From assembly GCA_030426355.1 (NCBI GenBank), contig JAUHYQ010000005.1:1-64000 (forward strand): 64,000 nucleotides of DNA. Reading direction: 5' to 3'. Each line of letters starts with the position of its first letter. The first letter of the stretch is position 1. The position numbers were made by a program, and so were the translations under genes. Of this stretch, positions 43,542 to 54,268 are shown piece after piece. The notes below the pieces were generated by a model. It ran no database searches and was not told the DNA's origin. It was given only the letters and a program-made list of their open reading frames with translations. This DNA is from Gammaproteobacteria bacterium. Lineage in GTDB: Bacteria > Pseudomonadota > Gammaproteobacteria > Steroidobacterales > GCA-2729495.

Positions 43542-43808
43542 TCAGAAAACCATTAAGACGAGTTCGTGATCGTGCAACGCCTGATAAATGGCGTCCACCT
43601 GCGGTTTGTTTTCTGCAATGAATGTCACGGTTACTGATATAAAGTTTCCGTTTGCACTGTGCTGTTCGCGCACATCGTCTTGCGGATGAAACTCGGCAAG
43701 TATCGCGACGGTTTCTATAACGGATTGACGGAAACCTTCGCTCTTTCTGCCCAGAGCTTTAATGGGAAAGGCAACGGGAAACTCCAGTAATGTCTCGTCT
43801 TCAGCCAT
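43542..43808 (-). CDS. ybeD: YbeD/DUF493 family protein
   Basis: 88 residues forming one ACT-like DUF493 domain (LLEFPVAFPIKALGR at the start, then NFISVTVTFIAENKPQVDAIYQALHDHELVLMVF at the end). YbeD lies between dacA and lipB in many gammaproteobacteria, as here. A regulatory or lipoate-related role has been suggested in general terms; the function remains open. Confidence 0.92.
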   Translation of the reverse strand: MAEDETLLEFPVAFPIKALGRKSEGFRQSVIETVAILAEFHPQDDVREQHSANGNFISVTVTFIAENKPQVDAIYQALHDHELVLMVF

Positions 43809-43824
43809 GCCTGATCAACCGGAA

Positions 43825-44976
43825 TTATTCGAACCAGAGCAGCAGTTCGTCCCACGCTGTGCTGAGCAGCCCGCCCTCCGGAATGTCCACCGCACTGTAA
43901 ACCGGAGCCGATGCGAGTGTATCGATACCGAGTTTTGCGCTGACCCTGCCGATGGAGTCGCTCGTAGTCAGTGGGGCGACAATATTCCTCGGCACCTCCA
44001 GCTCAGTCTGAACGCTATCCAGAGCACCACGTGGAACGGCTACGTAGACAGCATCATTGACGACCAGATCGGTGATGTCGCTTTCGCCTTTCCACACCCG
44101 CGCATTGCTGACCACCTCGCCTGCATCCCACAGTTTATGGCTTTCGAAAAACCGGAAGCCATAATTAAGCAGGGCCTGAGATTCGTTGGCACGAGCCGAT
44201 GGGCTTTTAGTGCCCAATACCACGGCAATCAATCGCATGTTGTCGCGTTCGGCGGATGACACCAGGCAGTAACCGGCCGACTCCGTATAGCCGGTTTTCA
44301 TACCGTCCACACTTTCATCCCGCCAGAGCAGGGCGTTGCGGTTGCCCTGGGTGATGCCGTTGTATGTGTATTGCTTTTGTGAATACCACTTGTAGTAATC
44401 GGGGAATTCACGAATCAGTGCCGAGGCAAGCTTTGCGATGTCGTTTGCCGACGTAACGTGACCGTCGGCAGGCAGGCCGGTGCTGTTGCGGTAATGAGTC
44501 CGGTCCATGCCAAGTTCGCTGGCCAGTTGATTCATTATTTCGGCAAACGTTTCTTCAGTGCCGGCGACGTGCTCAGCTAGCGCAACGCTGGCATCGTTGC
44601 CGGACTGCACTATCATGCCGGGGAGCAAATCCTTTACGGGTACGCGTGTCCCAACCTCAATAAACATGCGGGAGCCCGGCGTCCGCCAGGCTTTTTCGCT
44701 GACCAGTACTTCGTCATCAAGGCTGATTTGCCCGGCACGGATGGCGCGGAATACTGCGTAGGCTGTCATTAGTTTGGTGATGCTGGCGGGGTCGAGCGGG
44801 CTGTCAGCATTCTTGCTTGCCAGCGGTTGCCCGCTGGCGAAATCCATCAGCAGGTATGCCTGGGCGTTCAGCGCCGGTGCTGATGGCGCCGCAATCTGGG
44901 CTACTAATATTTGCGGCAGTAGCAACGTGACAGCAGCAACGGAGAGAATAAATGCACGTAATTGACGGTACTTCAT
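43825..44976 (-). CDS. dacA: D-alanyl-D-alanine carboxypeptidase (PBP5/6 class)
   Basis: 383 residues with a signal peptide ending near VAQ. Active-site motifs are SITK (DPASITKLMTAY), SGN (IVQSGNDASVAL) and KTG (GMKTGYTESAG). The C-terminal region forms the PBP5 beta-domain and ends in a short amphipathic helix (GLLSTAWDELLLWF) that anchors such proteins to the inner membrane. It removes the terminal D-Ala and limits crosslinking. It is encoded between rlpA and ybeD. Confidence 0.94.
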   Translation of the reverse strand: MKYRQLRAFILSVAAVTLLLPQILVAQIAAPSAPALNAQAYLLMDFASGQPLASKNADSPLDPASITKLMTAYAVFRAIRAGQISLDDEVLVSEKAWRTPGSRMFIEVGTRVPVKDLLPGMIVQSGNDASVALAEHVAGTEETFAEIMNQLASELGMDRTHYRNSTGLPADGHVTSANDIAKLASALIREFPDYYKWYSQKQYTYNGITQGNRNALLWRDESVDGMKTGYTESAGYCLVSSAERDNMRLIAVVLGTKSPSARANESQALLNYGFRFFESHKLWDAGEVVSNARVWKGESDITDLVVNDAVYVAVPRGALDSVQTELEVPRNIVAPLTTSDSIGRVSAKLGIDTLASAPVYSAVDIPEGGLLSTAWDELLLWFE

Positions 44977-45000
44977 AACCGGATCAGATCCTGATTTGTG

Positions 45001-45840
45001 TTAACGGAGGTCGGCAGGCTGCCGGGAGTGGCCGGGGTCTTCTACCACCAGTCGGGGGTTCGTGATATTCAGTGACGCGACTTGCGTGGCTACGCGATCG
45101 TAGTCGCCTATGCTGGTAAACGGGCCGATGCGCACGCGGTACATCGCCGGGGTTTCGCCGTCAGATCCATGCACGGCTACGCCCGCAATGCCTTGATTCG
45201 TCAAGTGTGTCGCCAGCGTCCGGGCATTGTTCGGTTCTCCAAAGGCGCCGACCTGCATGTACATCAATGCCCCCGGATTCGCACCGACCGGTTCCGTAAT
45301 CTTCTCGCCCGGCGGCGCAGCTGCAGCGGTAATGGCGCCTGTATACGATGTATTCAGCGCTTCGACTTCAACCTGTGCCGTGCCGGCTCCGATGATATCG
45401 AGCTCCTGAGCCGCCGCATACGACAAATCAATCAGGCGGTTCTTCACGAAAGGCCCACGATCATTAACGCGCACTATAACGGAGCGACCGTTACTCAGAT
45501 TGGTAACTTTTACGTTGGTCGGCAGCGGCAACGTCTTATGAGCTGCCGTCATGCGGTGCATATCGTAGCGCTCACCGTTGGACGTGGGGTTGCCGTGAAA
45601 CTTTTTGCCGTACCACGAAGCCACGCCGCGCTCTTTGTACCCTTCGCTGCTCGTCATGACGATGTAGCGCACCCCGAAGACTTCATAGAACGGTGGATTG
45701 CCCCGACGTGTGCGCGTCATGTCCTGATTGGCGGGCGCTTTGGATGTTGCTTGGGCAACGGGGGTTTCCCAGCGCGTTGTGCTGCAACCGCTGATTAGCA
45801 GGGCTAAGGTTATGAACAGTGTCGAGCCGGCAAACCTCAC
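45001..45840 (-). CDS. rlpA: Septal-ring lytic transglycosylase lipoprotein
   Basis: 279 residues from a GTG at 45840 that overlaps the mltB stop (GTGA); the track start at 45909 would add 23 Arg-rich residues before the signal. Lipobox LLISGCSTT. The double-psi beta-barrel domain has the active-site pattern GVASWYGKKFHGNPTSNGERYDM and VRVNDRGPFVKNRLIDLS. A C-terminal SPOR domain (about 205-275; MYMQVGAFGEPNNARTLATHL) binds denuded glycan strands at the septum. RlpA cleaves such strands during daughter-cell separation. Confidence 0.94.
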   Translation of the reverse strand: MRFAGSTLFITLALLISGCSTTRWETPVAQATSKAPANQDMTRTRRGNPPFYEVFGVRYIVMTSSEGYKERGVASWYGKKFHGNPTSNGERYDMHRMTAAHKTLPLPTNVKVTNLSNGRSVIVRVNDRGPFVKNRLIDLSYAAAQELDIIGAGTAQVEVEALNTSYTGAITAAAAPPGEKITEPVGANPGALMYMQVGAFGEPNNARTLATHLTNQGIAGVAVHGSDGETPAMYRVRIGPFTSIGDYDRVATQVASLNITNPRLVVEDPGHSRQPADLR

Positions 45841-46895
45841 AATGCATTCTCGGCCAATTCGCCGGCTGCGCGATCGGCGGCTTGCATGATTTCGTTGCCC
45901 AGCTGCCATGCCGCCAATGCGTACATCACGCTGCGGTTGTAACGGGTGATGACGTACAGGTTATGAAATCCAACCCAGTATTCATCGCCTTTTTCACCTT
46001 CGAGCCGCCAAAGTCCAGCTGCTGCGTCGCCGTCCAGCTCGGTCGCGAACAACACGCCCGCCTCACTGAGCCGGTTGACGCTGGAGCCGGGCTTCAGGTC
46101 TGTTTGCAATTCAGGTTCGGCGGCGCGCTCACTCAAAGTTGCCGTGGCCGCAACCGGCTCGCCGGCTTTCCACTTGTGAACCGCAAAGTAGTTGCCCACG
46201 CTCGCCAGTACGTCATCCCAGTTGCCGATCAAGTCGCGTTGTCCGTCACCGTCACCGTCTACCGCATAGGCGCGATAACTGCTGGGAATAAACTGCGGCG
46301 GCCCCATTGCGCCGGCGTAAGAGCCCACCAGGGAATCGAGTTCCAGCCCTTCCTCGCGTGCCAGCAAGAAAGCCTGTTGGAATTCCGAGCGGAAGAATTT
46401 TGCGCGCGGCGGATAATCAAAACCCAGCGTAGCCAGTGCATCAATTACGCGGTGGCTTCCTGTAATTCGCCCGAAAAAACTTTCCACGCCGACAATCCCC
46501 AGAATCATTTCCGGAGGTACGCCGGTTTCTGCTTCGATTAATTCAAGCCGTTCCCGATGTTGAGCGTAGAACTCTACCCCTGCATCGATACGTTTGGGCG
46601 TAAGAAAGATTGCCCGGTATTCATGCCAGGGTTTGACGCGTTCTGCCGGGCGGCTCATCGCATCCAGAATGCTTTGCTGTGTCTTGCTGTCCGCCAGTAC
46701 ACTGCTGACATACTCGCGATCCAGCCCATGTTCCTCAACCATCTGCGCAACAAAACTTTGCACGTCATCGCGTTGCAGGTCGAGAGCGGCAGCGGGGGTG
46801 GTGAGGCCTGTAAGTGACAGCGTCATCGTCACGGCAAGGGGTGTAATTGTCTGCAAAGCCGACATCGGCCTCGCGGTAAAGGAAATCCGTTTCAT
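45837..46895 (-). CDS. mltB: Membrane-bound lytic murein transglycosylase B
   Basis: 352 residues. A signal sequence (TITPLAVTMTLSLTGLTTPAAA) without a lipobox suggests the soluble form. The catalytic Glu is in LGIVGVESFFGRITG, and GAMGPPQFIPSSYRAYAVDGDGDGQRDL is the family signature with a calcium-binding-like loop. MltB cuts glycan strands to anhydro-MurNAc ends. It overlaps rodA by 4 bp at its start and rlpA by 4 bp at its end, so all belong to one long envelope operon. Confidence 0.94.
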   Translation of the reverse strand: MKRISFTARPMSALQTITPLAVTMTLSLTGLTTPAAALDLQRDDVQSFVAQMVEEHGLDREYVSSVLADSKTQQSILDAMSRPAERVKPWHEYRAIFLTPKRIDAGVEFYAQHRERLELIEAETGVPPEMILGIVGVESFFGRITGSHRVIDALATLGFDYPPRAKFFRSEFQQAFLLAREEGLELDSLVGSYAGAMGPPQFIPSSYRAYAVDGDGDGQRDLIGNWDDVLASVGNYFAVHKWKAGEPVAATATLSERAAEPELQTDLKPGSSVNRLSEAGVLFATELDGDAAAGLWRLEGEKGDEYWVGFHNLYVITRYNRSVMYALAAWQLGNEIMQAADRAAGELAENAL

Positions 46896-48016
46896 CTTGG
46901 CAGCAGCTTCCGGTGCGTCTGAATGGACATCAGAATACCGAAACCAGCCAACAGGGTCACCATTGATGTGCCGCCGGCGCTGACCAGTGGCAGCGGCACA
47001 CCCACGACCGGGACCAGACCGGTAACCATGGCCGTGTTGACGAATATGTAGAAAAAGAAGGTAAAGCTGATCGCGCCTGCCAGCAGTCGCGAGAAGGTGT
47101 CTTGCGCTGCAGCAGCGATATAGAAGCCCCGCGCCACAATCATCAGGTACAGCAGCAACAGAATCGATACGCCGAAAAAGCCAAATTCTTCGCCGATCAC
47201 GGCAAAAATGAAATCGGTGGAGCGTTCCGGAAGGAATTCGAGTTGTCCCTGGCTGCCGTTAAGCCAGCCCTTGCCGAATCCCCCGCCGGAGCCGATCGCA
47301 ATTTTCGATTGAATAATGTGATATCCCGCGCCCAGTGGATCCTGCTCCGGGTCCAGCAAGGTCAGGACACGCTGCTTTTGGTAGGGGCGCATGAAATACC
47401 AGAGCAGCGGCATGGCAGCCAGTGTCAGTGCGCCGGAGAAAAATACAAAACGCAGACTGATGCCGGCCAGAAAAATGACCGTTGCGCCGGTCAGACCGAT
47501 CAAAATGGCCGTTCCCAGGTCGGGCTGCAGCGCGATCATGCCCACGGGCAGAGCAATCAAGGTGAGCAGCCCACCGATCATCAGCAGTGAAGGCGGCAAG
47601 GCACGGTCGTGCAACAGCCACGCAAGCATGGCCGGCACGGCCAGCTTCATCAGTTCAGAAGGCTGAAATCGCACACCGATATCGAGCCAGCGCTGCGCAC
47701 CGCCGCCTATCTCGCCCCTCACCAGCACCAGCGCCAGCATGACCAGACCCGTCGCAAACAGCCAGGGGGAGGCGCGGCGCAGCCAGACCGGCTCCACCTG
47801 CGCAACAGCGAGCATTATCAGGGCGGCCACACCAATTTTTGCGGCCTGGCCCCACAGCGGATCGAGGCGGCCGCCGGTGGCGCTATACAACACGAAAGCG
47901 CCAAGAACCAGCACCGTGCCAATGCCAGCCAATAGAGGCGGGTCAACGTGCATGCGTTGCAATAAGCGGCTAAAAAAGCTGTGTTGCCCCGCGCCGGTGT
48001 CGGTAGCGCGCGCCAC
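46892..48016 (-). CDS. rodA: Peptidoglycan glycosyltransferase of the elongasome
   Basis: 374 residues with about ten membrane helices. SEDS-family motifs: LQPDLGTAILIGLTG, IGSGGGFGKGWLNGSQGQLEFLPERSTDFIFAVIGEEFG and the C-terminal VPLPLVSAGGTSMVTLL. RodA polymerises glycan from lipid II along the side wall with the transpeptidase PBP2, encoded directly upstream (mrdA; one base shared). Confidence 0.95.
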   Translation of the reverse strand: MARATDTGAGQHSFFSRLLQRMHVDPPLLAGIGTVLVLGAFVLYSATGGRLDPLWGQAAKIGVAALIMLAVAQVEPVWLRRASPWLFATGLVMLALVLVRGEIGGGAQRWLDIGVRFQPSELMKLAVPAMLAWLLHDRALPPSLLMIGGLLTLIALPVGMIALQPDLGTAILIGLTGATVIFLAGISLRFVFFSGALTLAAMPLLWYFMRPYQKQRVLTLLDPEQDPLGAGYHIIQSKIAIGSGGGFGKGWLNGSQGQLEFLPERSTDFIFAVIGEEFGFFGVSILLLLYLMIVARGFYIAAAAQDTFSRLLAGAISFTFFFYIFVNTAMVTGLVPVVGVPLPLVSAGGTSMVTLLAGFGILMSIQTHRKLLPR

Positions 48017-49878
48017 TACAGAGCCACCTTGTTTAAATAGGCATCAATAACCTGCCGCGCGACCGGGCCGGCCACGCCGCTGCCACTGCCGCCGTTCTCG
48101 ACAATGACGGCAACCGCGATGCGCGGGTCATCGACGGGGGCGAAGGCGACAAACAGCGCATGGTCGCGCATGCGCTCCGCCAGTTCCTCGGCGTTATATT
48201 TCTCATCCTGGGCGACCGAAACCACCTGAGCCGTGCCGCTTTTCCCGGCCAGACGCCATTTAGAGTTAACACCGAGTGCGCGTGCCGTGCCTTTCGGGTC
48301 GTAGATCACCGCTTCCATAGCACCGATGATCTGATCCCAGCGCTCCGGCGTGGTCACACGCACCGGCGGCAAATTGCGCGGTTGGCGCACGGCCACGGCT
48401 CCCGACACCGGGTCGCGCATGCCCCTTACCAGCGACGGCCGATAGCGTATGCCGCGCATAGCAATCGTGGCCGTGGCGTGCGCCAGCTGCAGCGGGGTCG
48501 TTAGCATAAAACCCTGCCCGATTCCTGCGATGACCGTTTCACCCGGATACCAGATCTGATCTTCCGGATCCGCGAAATTGCGGCGCTTCCATGAGCGGGT
48601 CGGCACCAGTCCGCCACTTTCGGGGCCGATGTCCAGCCCGGTGGTCTCGCCCAGTCCGAACTCCTGCAAGGTGACGGCCATGGCATCAATGCCGATTTCG
48701 TTGGCGAGGTCATAAAAATAGGTGTCGCAGGATTGCGCCACGGCATCACGAAGGTTTACCAGGCCGTGCCCTTCGGGCTTCCAGTCGCGGTATCTATGTG
48801 TGCTGCCCGGGAGACTGAAATGGCCGCGGCAGAATATCTGCTGGTTTGCGCTGACTGCATTTTGCTCAAGGCCAGCCAACGCGATAATGGGCTTTATTGT
48901 TGATCCGGGCGGGTACTTGCCGCGCAACGCGCGGTTAAACAGCGGTTGATCGACGTCAGTTTGCAACGCATTAAATTCTGTGCGGCTCAGGCCGGCCGTA
49001 AAGCTGTTGGGGTCGAAGTTCGGCGTGCTGGCCAGCACCAGCACTTCGCCATTGCGCGGATCAATAGCGGCCACGGCGCCTCGTCTGCTGCCCAATGCCT
49101 TTTCGGCTGCGATCTGTGTATCGATATCCAGGCTAAGAAGCAGGTCACGGCCGGGCACTGACAATTGCGTATCCAATACCTGCATAACCCGGCCATGCAC
49201 ATTGACCAGAACGTCCTGATGCCCGACCGTGCCGTGCAATTCGTTTTCGTAGGCTCTTTCCGTGGCCACTTTGCCAATGTACGAGGTGCCTGCGTAGGCG
49301 GCCGGGTCGAGTTTGTCCTGATCGGTGGCACTGATGCCACCGACGTAGCCCAGTGCATGTGCGGCAACCGTTCCGAACGGGTAAGTACGTGCCAGCCGTG
49401 CCCGAATTTCCACGCCTGGAAAATAGGGTCGCAGCACGGCAAAACGCGCCACGTCTTCGTCAGTCATTTTTTGTCGAATGGGTATGCTGTCGAAACGTCT
49501 GCGACTATTAATGAGTCCGCGCACCCGGTCTATATTTTCTTGCTCGAGCAGGCCGCTGGCGCTGAGGCGTTCCAGTGTGTCGTCTAAATCCGGCACCTGC
49601 TCCGGCGTGATCTCAAGCTGATAGCTTGGGGTATTTTCAACCAGCAGTTTTTGGTTGCGGTCAAAAATCAGCCCACGCGTTGGCGGCAAGGGCTGTACGC
49701 GTATGCGGTTGCCCTGAGACTGTGCGGCATAGTAGTCGGCGTTGACCAGTTGGAGGTTCGCCAGACGCACAACCACGATGCCCATCATGATCAGTGCCAG
49801 AAACGCACAGATAAGAATGCGGTTGTTAAACAACTGCTTTTCGCGCCAGTGATCCTTGATCTGATTCGCGTGTTTCAT
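48016..49878 (-). CDS. mrdA: Peptidoglycan transpeptidase PBP2
   Basis: 620 residues: a cytoplasmic tip, one membrane helix (NNRILICAFLALIMMGIVVVRL), a pedestal domain (QPLPPTRGLIFDRNQKLLVEN) and a transpeptidase domain. Motifs are SxxK as STIK (YPPGSTIKPIIA), SxN as SCD (AVAQSCDTYFYDLA) and KTG as KSG (LAGKSGTAQVVS), the usual PBP2 variants. It crosslinks side-wall peptidoglycan with RodA and is the mecillinam target. It is encoded next to mreD-mreC-mreB, which organise the same machine. Confidence 0.95.
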   Translation of the reverse strand: MKHANQIKDHWREKQLFNNRILICAFLALIMMGIVVVRLANLQLVNADYYAAQSQGNRIRVQPLPPTRGLIFDRNQKLLVENTPSYQLEITPEQVPDLDDTLERLSASGLLEQENIDRVRGLINSRRRFDSIPIRQKMTDEDVARFAVLRPYFPGVEIRARLARTYPFGTVAAHALGYVGGISATDQDKLDPAAYAGTSYIGKVATERAYENELHGTVGHQDVLVNVHGRVMQVLDTQLSVPGRDLLLSLDIDTQIAAEKALGSRRGAVAAIDPRNGEVLVLASTPNFDPNSFTAGLSRTEFNALQTDVDQPLFNRALRGKYPPGSTIKPIIALAGLEQNAVSANQQIFCRGHFSLPGSTHRYRDWKPEGHGLVNLRDAVAQSCDTYFYDLANEIGIDAMAVTLQEFGLGETTGLDIGPESGGLVPTRSWKRRNFADPEDQIWYPGETVIAGIGQGFMLTTPLQLAHATATIAMRGIRYRPSLVRGMRDPVSGAVAVRQPRNLPPVRVTTPERWDQIIGAMEAVIYDPKGTARALGVNSKWRLAGKSGTAQVVSVAQDEKYNAEELAERMRDHALFVAFAPVDDPRIAVAVIVENGGSGSGVAGPVARQVIDAYLNKVAL

Positions 49879-49906
49879 AAGCTGTATTTATAGATTCCCG
49901 GGCGCG

Positions 49907-50401
49907 CTAAAAGTTGCTGGTGCGCATTTCGCTTTGCATGCGTACCCGGTCGAGCAGGGCCATTACCGGTTGCCACAGCAGCGTGCCGCAAAGCACAGCA
50001 GGCCAGCGATTCAGGCCTGAAAGCCCGTACCCGGCTATACCTTCGACCACGAATAACAGAGCCGCAGCGAGCGTCAGCAGGGCGAGCACCGTCATGGTCA
50101 TCTGCCACAACGGGAAAATTCTGATCTGCAAATGAAAGCGCACCGATATGTAAGTGACCGCACACAAGGCCAGGGCGTTCTGTCCTAGTAGCTGTCCGTG
50201 CAAAATATCCAGCACAATCCCCAGCGCAAACGCAGTGAACAGGCCAAAGCGCTCGGGCCACATCATCGTCCAGTAAATCAAAACCATGGCGGGCAGTGGG
50301 GGGCGAAAGGCCTGTACCGCATCTGGCAACGGCATGATTTCGATGGCTATGGCGGCGAGAAAGGTTACCAGAACCGGCCAGGTGCGGGTGGGCCGCGCCA
50401 T
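49907..50401 (-). CDS. mreD: Rod-shape determining membrane protein MreD
   Basis: 164 residues with about five membrane helices. The family segments PLPDAVQAFRPPLPAMVLIYWTMMWPERFGL and GIVLDILHGQLLGQNALAL are clear. MreD links MreC, RodA and PBP2 in the elongasome. Its start overlaps the mreC stop by one base. The nearby ORF at 49875-50261 is a frame shadow. Confidence 0.93.
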   Translation of the reverse strand: MARPTRTWPVLVTFLAAIAIEIMPLPDAVQAFRPPLPAMVLIYWTMMWPERFGLFTAFALGIVLDILHGQLLGQNALALCAVTYISVRFHLQIRIFPLWQMTMTVLALLTLAAALLFVVEGIAGYGLSGLNRWPAVLCGTLLWQPVMALLDRVRMQSEMRTSNF

Positions 50402-51300
50402 CAGGGCTGCTCCGGTTCGGCGGGAGGCATGTCGTCGTCGCTGTCGGCCATGCCGGCGTTACCTTCCGGCTTGATCAGCAGAACTTCGCGCATCCGGTTT
50501 AACGCGGCCGCAGGTGCTGCGTCGATTTCCAGAAACGGCTGTCCCGTTGTGCCACGAATGTTTTTAACGGTGGCAACCGGATAGCCCGGCGGAAATTTCC
50601 CACCCAGCCCGGAGGTAACCAGCAAGTCGCCTTCGCGGACATCGGCGTTACCCGGCAGAAAAGGCAGCGACAAGCGGTCCAGTTCGCCGGTGCCTACGCC
50701 AATGGTGCGCAATCGGTTGCGGGCTATTTCCACGGGCACGGCGTGATCAACATCGGTGACCAGCATGACCTCGGACGTGTAATGCCGATCCCGGGTAATT
50801 TGTCCGACGATGCCGTCGGCATCAATCACCGGTTGACCGACAAACACACCGTCCTTACCGCCGCGATTAATGACGATCATATTGCGGAACGGGTTCATGT
50901 CCACCGACACGATTTCGGCAATCAGCATTTGTTCGCCAACCTTGGCGGTGGAATCAAGCAGAGCACGCAGTCGTGCATTCTCCGCCTCGAGTGCGGCCAT
51001 GCGTTGCAAGCTGGCGCTGCGCATCAGCGCTTCGTCCTGCAAGCGCCGGTTTTCCGCCTGCAACGCGTCACGGGTTGCGATGCTTTCAGATAACGCGCGG
51101 CTCAGATCAAAGGGAGCACTGACCAGAAATTCCACCGGATAAAGCAACACCGAAAGGCTTTTGCGCACCCCGGTCAGGTATTCATTCCGATGGTCGAGCG
51201 CCATCAGCGCAATGGAAACAATGCACAGCAGAATCAACTGCAGGCCAGGACTGGCGTTACGAAACTGGCCCGGTTCACGCTCCACGCTTGTCAGAGCCAT
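50401..51300 (-). CDS. mreC: Rod-shape determining protein MreC
   Basis: 299 residues: a short cytoplasmic start, one membrane helix (LQLILLCIVSIALMALDH), a periplasmic coiled coil (about 70-110; ALQAENRRLQDEALMRSASLQRMAALEAENARLRALL) and two beta-barrel domains (IVINRGGKDGVFVGQPVIDADGIVGQI; GDLLVTSGLGGKFPPGYPVATV). MreC dimers bridge MreB filaments to PBP2. The acidic tail DSDDDMPPAEPEQ is an ornament. It lies 23 bp downstream of mreB. Confidence 0.94.
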   Translation of the reverse strand: MALTSVEREPGQFRNASPGLQLILLCIVSIALMALDHRNEYLTGVRKSLSVLLYPVEFLVSAPFDLSRALSESIATRDALQAENRRLQDEALMRSASLQRMAALEAENARLRALLDSTAKVGEQMLIAEIVSVDMNPFRNMIVINRGGKDGVFVGQPVIDADGIVGQITRDRHYTSEVMLVTDVDHAVPVEIARNRLRTIGVGTGELDRLSLPFLPGNADVREGDLLVTSGLGGKFPPGYPVATVKNIRGTTGQPFLEIDAAPAAALNRMREVLLIKPEGNAGMADSDDDMPPAEPEQP

Positions 51301-51323
51301 GATCTGACCCTCGTATTCCGGTT

Positions 51324-52800
<1,477 letters not shown>

Positions 52801-52810
52801 CGGGGCAGGT

Positions 52811-54268
52811 ATGGCGGAGCAACGACATACTTTGGCCGAGATGGCGCGCTTGCTGGAAAGCGGTGCGATCAGCAGTCGGGAGCTGACCGAGGCGAGCCTT
52901 GCGCGGATTGAGGCTCGCGACAGCGAACTGAACGCCTTTATCACGGTAACGGCCGAAACCGCGCTGGCGGCTGCCGATCGCGCCGATCAGCAGCGTGCCA
53001 AAGGTAATGCGGGGCCCTTAACCGGCATACCCATTGCCCAGAAAGACATCTTCTGTACCGCAGGCGTGGCAACGACCTGTGCATCCAGAATGCTGGAAAA
53101 TTTTGTTTCGCCCTATGACGCAACCGTAGTGGAACGTCTGAACGCAGCCGGATTAATCAGCGTTGGCAAGACCAATATGGATGAATTTGCCATGGGGTCG
53201 TCAAACGAGACCAGCTACTTTGGTGCTGTTAAGAACCCGTGGGACCCGGCCCGGTCTCCCGGCGGCTCTTCCGGCGGTTCGGCCGCGGCCGTTGCTGCCG
53301 GTTTGGTGCCGATGGCAACCGGCACCGATACGGGTGGTTCGGTGCGCCAACCCGCCGCGCTGTGCGGCATTACCGGCTTCAAGCCGTCATACGGGCGCGT
53401 GTCGCGATACGGCATGATTGCTTTTGCTTCGAGTCTGGACCAGGCCGGTGTGCTGGCGCTGACCGCCGAAGACGCTGCGCTGATCACGCAATTAATTGCC
53501 GGTTTCGACGAGCGTGATTCCACCTGCTCAGACCAGCCGGTACCGGATTACATGGCGGCCCTCGCGAGCAGCGTAGCGGGCAAGAAAATCGGTGTGCCAA
53601 CGGAGTACTTCGACGGTCTGGATGACAATTGCGCGCAAGCCATGCACGCGGCGTTCGATGTATACAGGCAACTGGGTGCCGAGATTATTGATGTTCACCT
53701 GCCCAATTTGCCGTTGGCCGTGCCGACCTACTACGTGGTATCGCCCGCCGAAGCGTCCAGCAACCTGTCGCGTTTTGACGGCATACGGTTTGGCTACCGG
53801 GCCGATGGCGCGGAAGACATTGAGAGTCTGTACAAACAAACCCGTTCGGTCGGATTTGGCGATGAGGTCAAGCGGCGCATCATGACCGGCACCTACGTGC
53901 TGTCGGCCGGTTATTACGATGCCTACTACCTCAAGGCGCAAAAAGTTCGTCAGCTGATCAGTAACGATATGGCCAGATGTTTCGAGCAGGTGGACATTAT
54001 TGCGGGGCCGACCACGCCAACGCCGGCTTTCCGTCTGGGCGAGAAAGTTGATGATCCGGTGCAGATGTATCTGAATGACATCTATACCGTGTCCGCAAAT
54101 CTGGCCGGGTTGCCGGGCATTTCGGTTCCCTGCGGTTTGGTCGACGGTCTGCCGGTGGGGCTGCAACTTATCGGGCCGCATTTTGCCGAGGCTGCCGTGC
54201 TTAATTTTGCCCATCAGTATCAGTTGCACAGTGACTGGCACAAACTGTTACCGGGGGGCACCAACTGA
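52811..54268 (+). CDS. gatA: Aspartyl/glutamyl-tRNA amidotransferase subunit A
   Basis: 485 residues from the ATG at 52811 (GGGGCAGG upstream), in place of the track's TTG at 52793. It is the amidase subunit; the Ser-cisSer-Lys triad lies in [10 protein letters not shown] (Lys), [16 protein letters not shown] (cis-Ser) and [15 protein letters not shown] (nucleophile Ser). It frees ammonia from glutamine and channels it to GatB. Its presence with gatB suggests the host relies on transamidation for Gln- and/or Asn-tRNA. The stop shares one base with the gatB start. Confidence 0.95.
   Translation: MAEQRHTLAEMARLLESGAISSRELTEASLARIEARDSELNAFITVTAETALAAADRADQQRAKGNAGPLTGIPIAQKDIFCTAGVATTCASRMLENFVSPYDATVVERLNAAGLISVGKTNMDEFAMGSSNETSYFGAVKNPWDPARSPGGSSGGSAAAVAAGLVPMATGTDTGGSVRQPAALCGITGFKPSYGRVSRYGMIAFASSLDQAGVLALTAEDAALITQLIAGFDERDSTCSDQPVPDYMAALASSVAGKKIGVPTEYFDGLDDNCAQAMHAAFDVYRQLGAEIIDVHLPNLPLAVPTYYVVSPAEASSNLSRFDGIRFGYRADGAEDIESLYKQTRSVGFGDEVKRRIMTGTYVLSAGYYDAYYLKAQKVRQLISNDMARCFEQVDIIAGPTTPTPAFRLGEKVDDPVQMYLNDIYTVSANLAGLPGISVPCGLVDGLPVGLQLIGPHFAEAAVLNFAHQYQLHSDWHKLLPGGTN

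Noticed and set aside
49875-50261. 128-residue minus ORF overlapping mreD
   Set aside because: A frame shadow; the mreD frame has the family motifs and proper overlaps with its neighbours.
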